Source of the DNA: Saururus chinensis
Lineage: Eukaryota > Streptophyta > Magnoliopsida > Piperales > Saururaceae
Assembly: GCA_035235625.1 (NCBI GenBank)
Contig: CP141141.1
Location: 15,683,968-15,747,967 of the forward strand
DNA length: 64,000 bases
Direction of reading: 5' to 3'
In this document: positions 33,675 through 46,300 of the stretch, piece after piece
Layout: every line of letters begins with the position of its first letter
Position numbering within the stretch: position 1 is the stretch's first letter
Translations under genes and position numbers: made by a program
The notes under the pieces: generated by a model
Told to the model about the DNA's origin: nothing
The model's input: only the letters and a program-made list of their open reading frames with translations
The model's database searches: none

Positions 33675-34225
33675 TGATGCAAGAGCTAGAAACTGTAATC
33701 GGAAATGGGATGATGGAATGTGGTTTTGGCATTTCATCGAGCACCTGTGAATGGATTGTAAATAGGCAGGGGTAATTCTGGCAATCACTAATGGACCCAT
33801 GGGCTCATATTGGTACATCGGGTAATTTCCTGGAACTATTGAAGGGTATTTGTGAGAATTGGGTTTAAAGAAATGGACCGTTAAAATCGTTAACCTTCTT
33901 CTTCCTTCAGACATTTCAACAGTAACAAGTTGCAGCTGGAAATCATGGCGCCAAATTCAAATTTCATTTCCATCACGATTTTATTACAAAGTTTGTATGC
34001 TAGTATAAATAGAACTTGGGTGTAATCCGGAAGTGGTTGTTGATTATTATCTTTGAATTTGGTTGTCCAAATTTGGGAATTTCCCTGAGCTCTGTTTCGA
34101 GCTGGAACTGTTGTTTCAATGTGAGGTTGATCTTCAATTTGGGTTTCTGTTTCTGTAATTTCGAATTGTGAATGAAATTAGAAAAGTGTTCTGCAAAGTT
34201 GTTTCAAATTTGAGTTGCTACATCA
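33675..34225 (+). repeat. 5' LTR of Ty3 element 2
   Basis: This 551-bp LTR pairs with 38926-39453. By eye the two differ at roughly one position in ten and by several short indels, including a deletion in the 3' copy near 39080. Confidence 0.88.
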
Positions 34226-34228
34226 AAT

Positions 34229-34240
34229 TAGTATCAAAGC
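34229..34240 (+). other. Primer binding site, tRNA-iMet type
   Basis: TAGTATCAAAGC matches TGGTATCAGAGC at 10 of 12 positions, three bases after the LTR. Confidence 0.65.
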
Positions 34241-34258
34241 TTCGTTCAACTATTTGTG

Positions 34259-35356
34259 ATGGCGGACAACGACCGAGAAGGTAATTCTTCTGCTTCAACA
34301 ACTATGTCTAATATGGTGAATCTGCTGTTGCAGATTCAACAATAAATACAACTCATGGCAAATCAGATGGAGATGATGAATCGAAACATCAATGCATTGT
34401 TGAGTATTTCTACAAATCCAATTCCTCCAGTTCCGAGAAATGTGCATTTAGATCCGAGAAATGAGGAGGCTATTCCAATGTGAAATCATAGAGCTCCGAG
34501 ATCTCGACGAAGTATTGATTCATCTTCCAGTGACGAAGAAGCTCCACCATTTCAGAATTTTCTAGCTAATTCAGGTAGAAACAATTACCTACCTCAATTT
34601 AAACCTAAAGTAGAATCAAACTCTTTTAACGGACATATGCATATCAAACAGTTTTTGGATTGGTTACTTGAGGCAGAAAATTATTTTTATTATTTGGAAG
34701 TACCTAAAGACATGAAGTGTCGAGTGGTTGCTTGCAAGCTTAAAAGTGGTGCATCTGCTTGGTGGAATCAAGTACAACAAGATCGAATTAGCAAAGGAAA
34801 GCATCCAATTCAATCTTGGTCTCGTATGAAGAAAATGATGAAAGATATGTTTCTTCCTGTAGATTTCGAACAGTCATTCTTCCAGTAATACCAAATTTGT
34901 AAGCAGAATCTGGGAACTATATCTAAATATGTAGAGGGATTTTATAGGTTGTTAGCTCGTAATGGATTATAAGAGTCTGAAGCACATAAACTTCAAAGGT
35001 TTGTTGGAGGTCTTAAATATGAATTACAGTTTCAATTAGCTTCAAAACCTATTGGAACAGTGACAAAGGCAATACAAGCTTCTATGCGAAATGAAACCTT
35101 GATAGAACATACCAAGTATAAGAAAGTTCCATTTACGAAGACATTTGGAGAAGGAATAAATTTGAATCAGTATAGAAACAAAGAGACAATAAATGCTGAT
35201 TTGAAGTTTAACAAGAAAGAGGCTTCAAGAATAGAGAAAACAACGTTTTCTGTCCCTGCTAACAAGAAGAATGTGTATGCCAAACCAAAGCCTAATACAT
35301 GTTGGAAATGTAAACAACCAAGACACTATTCTTCAGAATGTCCTCTTAGGACATGA
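34259..35356 (+). pseudogene. gag relic of Ty3 element 2
   Basis: An ATG at 34259 opens a gag-like frame interrupted by stops near 34345, 34480, 34888 and 34970. The gag core is readable at 34637-34888 (FLDWLLEAENYFYYLEVP, WWNQVQ). A complete retroviral-type zinc knuckle, CWKCKQPRHYSSEC (C-x2-C-x4-H-x4-C), ends it at about 35300-35345. Confidence 0.82.
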
Positions 35357-35589
35357 GATCCAAATTCGAAGTCCAAGGCCATGACTTCTTATCAGGTAAT
35401 AGAAGAGGAGGAAAGTGAAAATAGTGAATATGAAGAGGATCAAGAGGAGGTATATGGTGATGATGTGCAAGAGAAAGAAAACATGGGTGAAATAGGACTG
35501 ATCACCGGGAAAATATTGATAACTCCAAAGTAGTTGAATACAAGTCAGAGACAATTTATTTACCACAGTTGGGACAATTAAAAATTCAA

Positions 35590-38500
35590 ACTGCAAGGTG
35601 ATTGTCGATGGTGGCTGCTCTGAGAATTTGATTGCTAAAATAGTAGTGGACAAATTAAAATTGAAAACCAGTCCTCATCCACACCCTATACTATTGGATG
35701 GATTAAGGAAGTAGGAGAGGTCAAAGTGCTGAATCAGTGTATGGTTCCATTTTCTATTGGAAGAGATTATAAGGCAAATATACTCTGTGATGTTCTTGAT
35801 ATGTCCATTTGTCATTTGTTGCTTGGAAGACCATGGCAGTTTGATACTTTCATTGTCCATGATGGTCATGCTAATACTATACAGTTTGAGTTTCAAGGAA
35901 AGTCTATAATTCTACATCCTCAAAATTCACAAATTGCAGAAAATATGTCTGATAATTTGTTTCACCCTACTCAGTCTAGTTCTAAATCAGTTAGTTCTGA
36001 AGTCCAACAAAAGGCATATCAATTTGAATGCAAACAAGAAATTGACAGAAAGAGCAAAAAGAAGAATATTACAATGGGAAACAATCAAAGAAGACAGAGT
36101 CAAGCAAAGAAGAAAGTCCTTGTTACTACAAGTAATATCTCTTATTCCCTCAGGTCTGAACAGTTAGTTCTATTTTTTGCAAATAGAGCTGCTTTAAGAG
36201 TCACTGCATTTACTCCTGTTCATAGCCATAAAGGAGTTCAGTCTTTGCTCCAACAATTTGCAGACTTAATTAATGATGAGCTGCCATTGTCTTTACCTCC
36301 TATGAGAGACATTCAACAAAGAATTGACCTCATACTGGGAGCTACCCTTCCTCATCTACCACATTACCGAATGAGTCCCACTAAACATGCAGAACTCCAA
36401 AGACAAGTACATGATTTATTAAACAGAGGTTTAATTAGGGAGAGCCTAAGCCCTGTAGTAGTCCCTGCTCTATTGGTACCTAAGAAGGATGGTACATGGA
36501 GGATGTGTGTAGATTCAAGGGTTATTAACAAAATAACAGTGAAGTACATGTTTCCTATACCTAGACTAGAGGACATGTTAGGCATGTTGGTTGTGGCTGA
36601 AATATTTACAAAGGTGGATCTCAGATCAGGTTACCATCAAATTAGAATGCAGTTGGGTGATGAGTGGAAGACTGCATTTAAAACAAATGAGTGGCTTTAT
36701 GAATGACTAGTGATGCCATTTGGATTAATTAATGCACCTAGTACATTTATGAGATTGATGACACATGTATTAGAACCTTTGTTAGGAAAGAGTGTGGTGG
36801 TATACTTTGATGATATACTGATATATAGTAAGACTGAAGAGCAACATTTGAAACATTTAATAGAGGTTTTTCAGTTATTACAACAATATAATTTATACAT
36901 CAATCTGAAAAAAAGTGTATTCATGGCCGAACAGCTCATATTTTTTGGCTATGTAATCAGTAAAGAAGGACTCAAAGTAGATCAAAACAAAGTTAAATCA
37001 ATTCTTGAATGGCCAATGCCTAAAACTACAACTGAGCTTCGAAGTTTTCTTGGTCTAGCTATTTTTTACAGAAGGTTCATACAGGGATTTAGTTCTTTAG
37101 CAGCACCTCTCACATAATGTTTAAAGAAAGGTCAATTTCGATGGCAGAATATTCAACAAAAGAGTTTTGAGTTATTAAAGAATAAACTCACATCAACTCC
37201 TACTTTAGCTTTACCTAACTTTTCTAAAGTTTTCGAGGTAGACTGTGATGCATCAATATAGGGATTTGGGGTTGTTTTCTCACAAGAAGGTAAACCAATA
37301 GCTTATTTCAGTCAAAAGCTATATGAAAATAGACAGAAATGGTTTGCATATAAATTAGAATTATATGCATTGGTACAAACCCTTAAACACTGGAGACATT
37401 ATCTTGTGTTCAAGGAGTTTATTTTAAACACTGACCATGATTCTTTGAGACACTTACATAATCAAGCCAAGTTAGACAGATTGCATGCCAGATGGGTGGG
37501 AGAATTGCAAGATTATACATTTGTTATTAAACATAAATCTGGTAAGAGTAATAAGGTTGCAGATGCATTAAGCAGAAGAGTTGCTATTGTTCATATGTTG
37601 ACAACTTCTTGTTTTGGATTTGAAGAAATTAAACGTTTATATCAGGATGATAAAGTTTTCCAAGAAGTATGGCATTTATGTAAACAAACTCAAAAACCAC
37701 AGGGAGAGTTTGTGTTAAATGAAGGCTATCTTTACAAATCTAATTTGTTATGTGTTCCTGCCAGTTCTTTAAGAATGAAATTAATTAAAGAACTCCTTGG
37801 AGGTGGATTGTCAGGTCATGTGGGCCGAGACAACTTTAGTTTTGGTTAAAACTAGGTATTACTAGCCTCAAATGTTTAAGGATGTTCAGAATGTGTTCAA
37901 CAGTGTTTTGTATGTCAGCAGTATAAAGGGGGTGTTACAAATGCAGGATTATATACACCTTTACCTATACCTAATAGACCATGAGAAGATTTGAGTATGG
38001 ACTTTGTACTTGGTCTTCCTAAGACACAAAAGGGATTTGACTCTATATATGTAGTGGTTGACAAATTCTCTAAATAGGCACACTTCATACCATGTAAAGA
38101 AAATGTTGATGCTATTCATGTGGCAGGTTTGTTTTTCAAATAAATAATAAGACTGCATGGAGTACCTTTAACCATTACTTCAGATCGAGAGAGTAGATTT
38201 CTTAGTCCTTCTGGAAAACCTTATGGAACAGATTGGGAACAACCTTGCAATATAGTAGTTCTTGCCATCCGCAAACAGATTGCCAAACTGAGGTGATTAA
38301 TAGAAGTCTTGGCAAACTGAGGTGATTAATTGAAGTTTTGGCAGTCTGTTAAGATGTCTCTAAGGAGAAACTCCTAAACAGTGGGATGCATTTCTTTGTC
38401 CGACATAATTTGCTTACAATTCTTCTGTTCGATTGTATTAGCTCCTTTTCAAATAGTATGGATTTTTACCACATCAATCTTTAGATATTGCAATTCATCC

Positions 38501-38880
38501 TCGTAAATGTGGTGAGTCTCTTACAACTGTTCAAACAATTTCCCAATTTTGCTGAACTACATTCTACTATTCGACAAAAGCTTATGCAATCTACTAAGAA
38601 ATATAAGTCATTTGCTAATAAAAGGTGCAAAGATGTTCAATTTACTAAAGAACTTGTCATGGTTCATTTGAGTAAGGACCACATGCCTGTTGGATATTTG
38701 AAAAATTGAAAGCTAAGAAAATTGGTCTCTGTCGCATTATTAAGAAAATTAGATCTAATGCCTATAGTGTTGTCTTACCTCCTAACCTGAATATTTCTAA
38801 TATTTTTAATATTCGTGATCTAGTTCCATTCCATGAAGAGGAGTGTTCAATTCAAGACAATAATGTCATCACTTTTGATT
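35590..38880 (+). pseudogene. pol relic of Ty3 element 2
   Basis: A protease-like motif VDGGCSENLI is at about 35605-35635. Reverse transcriptase occupies about 36290-37117, with [15 protein letters not shown], the fingers-palm motif [10 protein letters not shown] and an intact catalytic YFDD (in [11 protein letters not shown]). One stop near 36705 splits it. RNase H follows at about 37130-37590 (VDCDAS, TDHDSL, KVADALSRR). Integrase has an HVGRD zinc-binding remnant at about 37815 and a broken core ([20 protein letters not shown]) near 38000. After 38100 stops are frequent. Confidence 0.88.
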
Positions 38881-38925
38881 CTTAAATTCTCGCTCGTGGT
38901 TGAGCTTTTGTTGAATAGGAGGGTT

Positions 38926-39453
38926 TGATGCAGAAGCCAGAAACTCTAATCGGAAATGAGATGAAGGAATGTAGTTTCGGCATTTCATTGAGCACTTGTG
39001 AATGGATTATAAATAGGCAAGGGTAATTCTGGCAATCACTAATGGACAACGGGCTCATGTTGGTACAACAGGTAATTTTCCGATTATTTGTGACAAAGAA
39101 ATGGACCGTTAAAATCGTTAACCTTCTTCCTCCTTTAGCCATTTCAACAGTAACAAGTTGCAGCTGGAATTCACGGCGTCAAATTCAAATTTCATTTCCG
39201 TTACAATTTTATTACAAAGTTTATATGATAGTATAAATAGAACTTGGGTATAATCCGGAAGTGGTTGTTGATTGTTGTCTTTGAATTTGGTGGTCCAAAT
39301 TTGGAGATTTCCCTGAGCTCTGTTTTGAGCTGGAACTGTTGTTTCAACGTGAGGTTGATCTTCAGTTTGGGTTTCTGTTTCTGTAATTTCGAATTGTGAA
39401 TGGAATTAGAAAAGTGTTCTGCAAAGTTGTTTCAAAATTGAACTGCTGCATCA
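38926..39453 (+). repeat. 3' LTR of Ty3 element 2
   Basis: This 528-bp LTR is preceded by a purine-rich AGGAGGG tract near 38918 that likely served as the polypurine primer. Confidence 0.88.
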
Positions 39454-39760
39454 CTACCTCCCCCGCCACCAAAGACGAAGATGATGAAGCGGAGGCATAT
39501 CCTCCTTCCTTCCTCCTCGGTTTGCTCATCTCCTCCTGGACAATGCTCGGCAAAGCCGGCGAGTGGAGAGGGGCCCAGCTATTTCTCAAGGCCCCCACCA
39601 CTCTGGAGCACTTGCTCCTGGCCAGCCAGGGATGGACGGGTCTGGGCGAATGCTCGGGTTCCCTATGACCCTACCTCTGATGATGGCGTCTGAATAGATA
39701 GAGGTGTCGGAGAAGGAGTCTTCCACAAACTTAGACAGGCATTTGGGTTGCCATTGGATT
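39454..39760 (-). pseudogene. GATA factor fragment, N-terminal half
   Basis: The minus strand carries CLSKFVEDSFSD (near 39710-39750), typical of the acidic N-terminal region of subfamily-I GATA factors. In shifted frames it then carries ARSKCSRV and a Ser-rich stretch ending SSSLVAGEV at the Ty3 junction. Joined across the Ty3 element it leads directly to the GATA finger at 33674. At least one frameshift is present. Confidence 0.7.
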
Positions 39761-40390
39761 GGGGCCCCAACAGAGTACCCGGCTAGTATTGGACGAAATT
39801 TATCACGAGAACAACCTCCCACTGGTAATTGACCGGAGCCCAGTCGGGGCCGAATCCAGGAACCCGCCCCACCTGCACTGTGTTGTGTTGGTGGCAGTCT
39901 CTATCGCGCAGACGTGGTCATCCTCGACACTGATATCAGACAGTGCCATCGGGCCGGAGTACACGCGGCGGAAACTATTAGATGAGGCATCCCAGCAGAG
40001 GAGGATGGAGCCGCCGCCAGCAGCTGAAGCGAAGCCACAGAGGAAGTCCCTGCCGCTAGAGATGGACGAGATGGAGGGAGAGGGCTACCCCACTGCGCCG
40101 TAGCAGGCAGAGGATGGACTGGCGTGCCTTGCCGGTGGAAATGCCGCATTCCACCCAGGAGGAGACGATGAAGAGAGTGGAAGTAGAGCCTAGTGCGAAG
40201 GCCGGGGACACCACGGCTAGGGCGGATGTAGCGGCACCAGCGGTGGCCGACGGTGGCGATCCCGAAGTGGGATATTGAAGTTTGGGAAGAAGGTTAGAAA
40301 AACAGTACAAGATTGAGGGTTGTTTGGACGGGACCAACACAAGCATGCTGAACTCGTAGGTTTCCTTTAACATTGAACATGTCTGAAAGT
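39761..40390 (-). pseudogene. CRINKLY4-related receptor kinase (CCR4-like) ectodomain fragment
   Basis: On the minus strand, shifting frames encode SISSISSGRDFLCGFAS, ILLCWDASSNSFRRVYSGP, DISVEDDHVCAIETATNTTQ and NTSRVLCWGPNP. These are RCC1-like repeats with the paired Cys and CW signatures of the extracellular domain of CRINKLY4-related kinases. No transmembrane or kinase portion follows; the sequence switches directly to GATA-like coding near 39755. Frameshifts and stops occur near 40080 and 39810. Confidence 0.72.
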
Positions 40391-41530
40391 TAAGGATGCT
40401 GTCAACCAATCGACAGTCCCTATTGACCTGACCAGTCGTTAGATAGCGTTAAAGAGACTTGCATAAGATTCCTATAAATCAAACTTTGCCATTTTGGTTA
40501 TCTTGATGTACAAACCTCTTAGTTACCTCCTTACCTTGATCAAATCCTGTAGGCATGCTAGCCCTCCCAAAACATCTCTTTGGCATCAAATGGGCAAAGT
40601 CCAATGGGTCATACTCACACCCAGGAAAGATTTTTGGGGTTGTAGCTTAGATTCACAGGGCAAAAATAAACAAAGATTTAGAAATCAAGCACTTAAACTC
40701 TCAGCCTCATCAAGGCCTATATCAGAGCATCTATCCAAGGCGGAGAAGGCGTGGCAGCCCAAGCTTAAAGGTCCATTCAAGTCGAAGAACTGGAATGACA
40801 AATTTTCATGCGAGTTATATATATTTATCTTTTAGCTTTTATTTCTAAATCTTTGTGAGGTTCTTAGTTAGCCTAGAATTGGTTATTGGCATTAACAAAC
40901 CAAGTATGCATGGTTTTTGGTGATCCCTTGGAATAACTAATGTAAAAGTTTCTTGGTTAACCAAAAACCTTATTAGTGGAAAGTCCGGGGGCACCTTTCA
41001 TTGGGTGTTTTGAGAGCATAAATGCAAATGTCATCGAATTGTCGACATTCGAGCTACACTATACATCTCTTCTATCCATGCGTGTTTAATTTAATTACAA
41101 ATATTTGTACATATATATTGAAATTTATTTTCTACTTGTACTCTATATGTGGATTGATAAATTTATTTTAATAAATTATTATAAATAGGTAGGCCAATTA
41201 GTGTTAAAATTGAAGTTCGGATGAGAAGTCTCCTATCACTTACTAAAGCTAGCCTACCCCTCTTAACATAGTGAGTAGATCTCTATTATATGCATAGGTT
41301 AGGTGGGCTAGCTAAAATAGAGGTGGCAAACTCCTGCTTTTGAAGTTTATAATCGATCGTCGATCATCCTATTACCCCTCCCTCATTTTCGGCCTAACCA
41401 AACATATTATGCCACACATTCTCATACTCTCCTTTTTCTTTATTAATAATAATATTTTAAAAATAATAATTTTTATTTAATAGTAAAATATTTTTAAGAA
41501 AATAGGAAATAAACTTATAATTTATGTTTT
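40391..41530. other. Intergenic DNA between chimera and MULE
   Basis: The open frame at 40494-40835 shows no family similarity. The remainder is AT-rich. Nothing further could be assigned. Confidence 0.4.
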
Positions 41531-42560
41531 TAAGGGAAAATTATTTAAATAATAATTAAAAAAATATTTACCAAATTCCCAAAGTGGTGTTGTTTTTTGC
41601 AGCTGGTGCCTGTGTGGTTTTTTTAAATTTTTTATATAATTTTATTAGTTTAAGTTGATTTTGTCATTCTAAAGGACGAAATCCACTTATCGGTTTATAA
41701 CACTTAACCCGATTTTGTCTTTTAGAAGGACGAAATCGGCGATTTCATCCTTCTAAATGACGAAATCATTTCACTTAGATACTTTGGCCCGCATAGGTAT
41801 TAGACGTAAGTTGATTTCGTCTTTCTAAAGGATGAAATTAACCTTTTAAACTCGTTCCTCGCCCGAATCCCTGCCAATTCGCCCCGAGATGATGCCGCCA
41901 TGCCCTTGCACCCATATCCATTTCTTCTCCTCTCCTCTCCTCCGGCCGGCTTTTCCTCAAGTGAATTTTTCCAGCCCCCCTATATTCACAACTACTGTTT
42001 TTACTATGTGTAAAATTTTTTTCATGTCAATTTGTTAGTTCACTGCACTACTTGTTTTTTGTGATTTTTTTAACTATTGGGCTAAGTGGTATTTACATTT
42101 ATACAAATATTTTGACTCTCTAGATTTCTTAACTAGTGGGTACAAGCTGCTTTCAACATTGTATTGCGAGAAAAAAAATTTAGTTAGCTCAAATTTAGTT
42201 TTGATATTATATACAGTTACTGTTAGTAATAGTTTAATATTTTTATCAATAGAGTGGATGTAATATTTGAAAAAGTGTATGGGAATATTTGTTGTCTTCT
42301 TTGGATAAGACAAGAAATATGTAAAGAATTGTATGATTATTGCTCGTTGATATATGAGGCAACGTTTAGCAAATAAGGAATTTGGCATTTTTATTGACTG
42401 TAAATCTCTTTGATGTCCTCTTTGGCGAAAGAGAATCTCAGACTTAATGAGCACATGTTAACTTGTTTCATTTTAGCCTCTTAGTTTTGAGACAATGGCT
42501 TAATCTAATATTAATTTAATCTATTGTTTCTGAATTAAGTGAATAGAGATGTCATAAGAA

Positions 42561-44022
42561 ATGGTTAGATTTTTACTTAACTATGATGGATGCACAAAAG
42601 GATTATTAATTAAGAAACCGTCTACATATGATGAATTTGAGATGCAAGTAGCTAGCAAGGCTGGGTGGGATCGAAGAAGATGGAAAATCACTGTAAAATG
42701 TGTTATTCCAACATATGGATCAAATTCAAGACAAATATGTATAAATGATGATGCATCAATGAATTTTATGTTTGACCTCTCGCTTCACATAATTTGTTTC
42801 AACTTATTTCTCGAAAAAGAGGCCCGAGTGCCTAGTGAAAGGCGAAGTAGTTCACATAGGAGCTCACATAGGAGCTCTCACAGGAGCTCACATAGGAGCT
42901 TTGAAAGAAATGTGAACAATGAAAGACATATGCAAATGTCAGTGGATGATGAAGAAGGAAATTTATCTATGATAGTAGCTTCAAATGAACATGATAGGTT
43001 GTCTGCCCCTATTTATGAAGGAAGTGGACCTAATTGGAGGTAAGGTTTATTAAGTTGTGAATCTTTTTTGAATCTTATAATTATCAATGAAATATAGGAC
43101 ACTAAATTTTGAATTTTGTGTGTAATATGGAAGGTACACAACTCATGCACATGAGCCATTTAGCTTTCAAATGTCTCAAGGTGGTGCATGGTATGGAACT
43201 CAAAGTTCGATGGGCATTCATTACCCCTACACAGGTATTGGTCATACCGATGCTGGACCATCTAATCAAAGGTGAAATATATATTCATAAATGAATATAA
43301 CATTTTTATGCATATGAAATTTAATACATATGCGATGTTCATATGTAGGGGCGCTTATGTCCACAATGAAGATATTGATGAAAATGAGGCAAATGAAGGT
43401 GAAGATAATATTGGCGAAGCAAGTAGAGAATATTCTGACATTAATGAAGAAGGGGTCAGAGGTGAAGAAAGCGCTCAACATATGGTTGACAGCGAGGGGG
43501 ATGATGTGGTAGATAATGCAATTGCCACAAATGATATGAATGTGGATGATGAAGAGCCGCCATACTATGAAGTAGGGCTACTCTATGCACACATCACAGA
43601 TGAGGAGATAGAGGCGACAATTAATTCTACCATGGATATGGATAAACAAAAAGAAGATGAGCTATATGTTGGCCACATCTTTGAGAATAAAAAAGCATTT
43701 GTTATAGCTTTGCATGAGTTTTCCATTCAAAATCTTGTATACAGTGAAATGCATTGATAGTACTTGCCCTTGGAGAGTTCACGGCTCAATAAAAAGGGGT
43801 GGAGGGTACTTTAAATTGAAGAGATACAAAGGTGACCACACATGTCAGAATGGCCAGCTTAGCACAGATCATAGGCAATGCAGTGCCTCCTTTATAGTGG
43901 GGTTCCGACATTGCATCCCAATGATTGGTGTTGATGCTACTCACTTGTATAGCCGGTATCCTAGTGCTCTTATGACTGCAAGAATAGTAAATCATGTAGA
44001 AACCCTCCTGTTGATTGGTAAA
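42561..44022 (+). pseudogene. mudrA-like transposase relic
   Basis: Exons 42561-43039, 43134-43271 and 43349 to about 44022 join in phase. The N-terminus resembles the PB1-like domain of MuDR transposases (residues 1-90). It is followed by five SSHR/SSHRS repeats and a long acidic region. Next come the MULE zinc cluster CPWRVHGSIKRGGGYFKLKR and GDHTC (about 43770-43845), reached only after a frameshift near 43740. The start of the catalytic domain, GFRHCIPMIGVDATHLY, is present with its first Asp. After about 44020 the catalytic core (second Asp, Glu and SWIM zinc finger) is missing. The protein could not catalyse transposition by itself. Confidence 0.82.
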
Positions 44023-44109
44023 CATATAATCAATCTTTTTATTTATTCTCTATTTTAGGTATGATTATATGTTCCTAATGATTGATGATATGCTCTTAAT
44101 TCTCCGCAG

Positions 44110-46300
44110 ATCATATGGATCATGTAGAGCCTTCTTACAGGCCAGGCCCGATTGATGACAGTGTACTTGTACAACATGAGTCACATAGGTTGGCTTCTTT
44201 TTGGAAAGGAAAGGTATGATAACTCTTTTTAAAATTTGTTTCATTTTTTTAGATTATAAATTACGTTGGATTATAATTTTAAAATTTATTATAGGACCCT
44301 AGGTGCCTTGAGTGCACCGAACATTTTAGATATCTCCACCATTAGCCCGTAGACGCGCGAGTAAGATTTTGACATTTCTTTCATCTACAATATGTCTGTC
44401 TCGATTGACCTTTATTGACAGCTCTCATTGAGAGATGAAGGATGGAGACACAGATGTTTCACCTGCCCTATAGAGAGATGACCATCACACTTATGGATGT
44501 GGTAGTTCTCTTAGAACTTTGCATCGATGGACTTCCTGTGATGGGCACTACAAGAGGAGGCCACTTAGACTTATTAGTTAGACTCCTTGGTAGAACTCCT
44601 TCTGCTACATCCATGTGTGGAAGCCGAGTTAGCCTTCGATGGCTCTTAAGTGAGTTTTGTGAGCTCCCAGCCGATGCTACGGAGATAGTTATCGAGCAAC
44701 ATGCACGGGCCTATTTATTACATTTACTTGGGGCTACAATATTTGCAAATACCATGAGTAGCCATGTACACGTGGCATATCTCTCCCTCCTTGCGGACTT
44801 CGACATAGCGGGTGCTTATTCATGGGGCAGTGCTACACTTGCATTTTTTTATTGAGAGTTGGGGAAAGCATGTCAGGCCATGACTTCTGGGATTGCAGGA
44901 TGTCTGACCCTGCTTCAGGTAAATGATTTCATCACTTTAAATATGTTTTTGCACGTATAATTTCTTATTTTTTTCAATAACTTTAATCATATTTTGTGAC
45001 ATAGCTATGGTTGTGGGAGCATTTACACATCAGTCGACCAAATATTAAGATGTGTCATCACTTAGTCGAGGGTACTCCACTAGGAGCGAGGTAAGGGATA
45101 TTTATTTTTAATACTTAAATTTTTGTAGGAAAGTTTTATTTACTTATGCTGAACTCATTTTTAAAATTTAACTCCTTAGGTGGAATGTTCGGAAAAGGAG
45201 AACCAAAAATCCACAAGGAGTCCTTCGATTATATAGAAGGGAGTTAGACCACCAGCAGCCCTATCAAGTAATTTTATTTTATGTTGAACTTTTTTTTGTA
45301 ATGATTATAAAATATGTAAGGTTATTTAAACTTAATTATCTTTATATATTGTATAGGTTATTTGGTAGCCGTACCCATCGGAAGTATTGGCTGTGTTACC
45401 TCCTATATGCACTGACGATCGGGAAGTGTGGCTATTGAAAACGCCATTGATATGTTACGAGATTGTGAAGATGTATGTGCCAGATCGTGTAATGCTCTAG
45501 TTTAACCTAGAGCAAGTGGTCCCACCTTCTACCGTCGAGTTTGTCTTTCGCATAACTCGACAGGGCCACCATATTACGAATTGGGCTACACATCATACAT
45601 CACATATCGCTCGATGGGAGGATAGGAGAGACACTGTTATCCATGGGGAGATGGCTACAACATCGCGAGATGTTCGTAGCGCATATATGCAGTGGTATTT
45701 ACCGATTACATGACGATATATTTTATCGCATGATGATGTAGAGGAGATGTCATATCAACCTAGGAGTGCATCTGAGGCTGCTTTGGTAAGTATAACTTTG
45801 TTAATTATATAGTATTATTTTCTTATTTCTTATTTATTAATTATCTAATCTTTAATTTTTTTTATAGCTTTGTTTAATGCGACGTACGCATGAGCATTTG
45901 ATTGATGCAATTAACACATGTACTTCGAGTGAGGACTTTTTAGCATCATGTCAATCGATGCTTAGGGATCATGATGATGTCCTTCGTAGCTTGCCACTCC
46001 TTCAGTTGGTGATTACGGATATTCATACACATTATCCTGTTGACGAGGTCGCTCAGACACAGCCGAGGCATGATTCATTTCATGATATTCCATCTTCATT
46101 AGCAGCACATAGCTCTCCTCCCCGTTCATCATTTCCGGTCACTGCACATGTAGCTTAGCTAGATCTGATTTTATATTATAGACGACATCGGCCAGCTCGT
46201 GTTGAGCCAGAGCTGGAGCTAGAGCTAGAGCTGGATCAGGCAGATCATGACAAGGAGCTCATACAACACTGTCGAGGTCAAGGACGTAGGAGATCGTGAC
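44110..46300 (+). pseudogene. Plant mobile domain (MAIN-like) gene of the MULE
   Basis: The gene begins at an acceptor-like TCCGCAG before 44110 and reads MDHVEPSYRPGPIDDSVL, a typical MAIN-like N-terminus. The PMD core is in the frame 44442-44855 (FHLPYREMTITLMDVVVLL, then VSLRWLLSEF). Later exons at about 45000-45090, 45180-45270, 45360-45790 and 45870-46300 carry LPPICTDDREVW, PLICYEIVKMYVPDRVMLQF and, at the end, RGQGRRRS. Several stops (near 44455 in one frame, 44853, 45365 and 46157) suggest decay, though some may fall in misplaced exon edges. PMD proteins are implicated in silencing and genome stability in plants; the domain also occurs in transposons. Confidence 0.8.

Larger units (their letters stand above)
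33675..39453 (+). mobile_element. Ty3/gypsy LTR retrotransposon 2
   Basis: This 5.8-kb element has LTRs at 33675-34225 and 38926-39453, both beginning TGATGCA and ending CATCA. A tRNA-iMet-type primer site follows the 5' LTR. Near-matching pentamers CTACA (33670-33674) and CTACC (39454-39458) flank it as a decayed target duplication. The order gag, protease, RT, RNase H, integrase is clear. Stops interrupt every region, but gag and RT remain easy to read. It splits the GATA pseudogene. Confidence 0.93.

Noticed and set aside
33426..33677. Plus-strand open frame of 83 codons at the left edge of Ty3 element 2
   Set aside because: It is antisense to the GATA finger fragment, which has clear family motifs on the minus strand.
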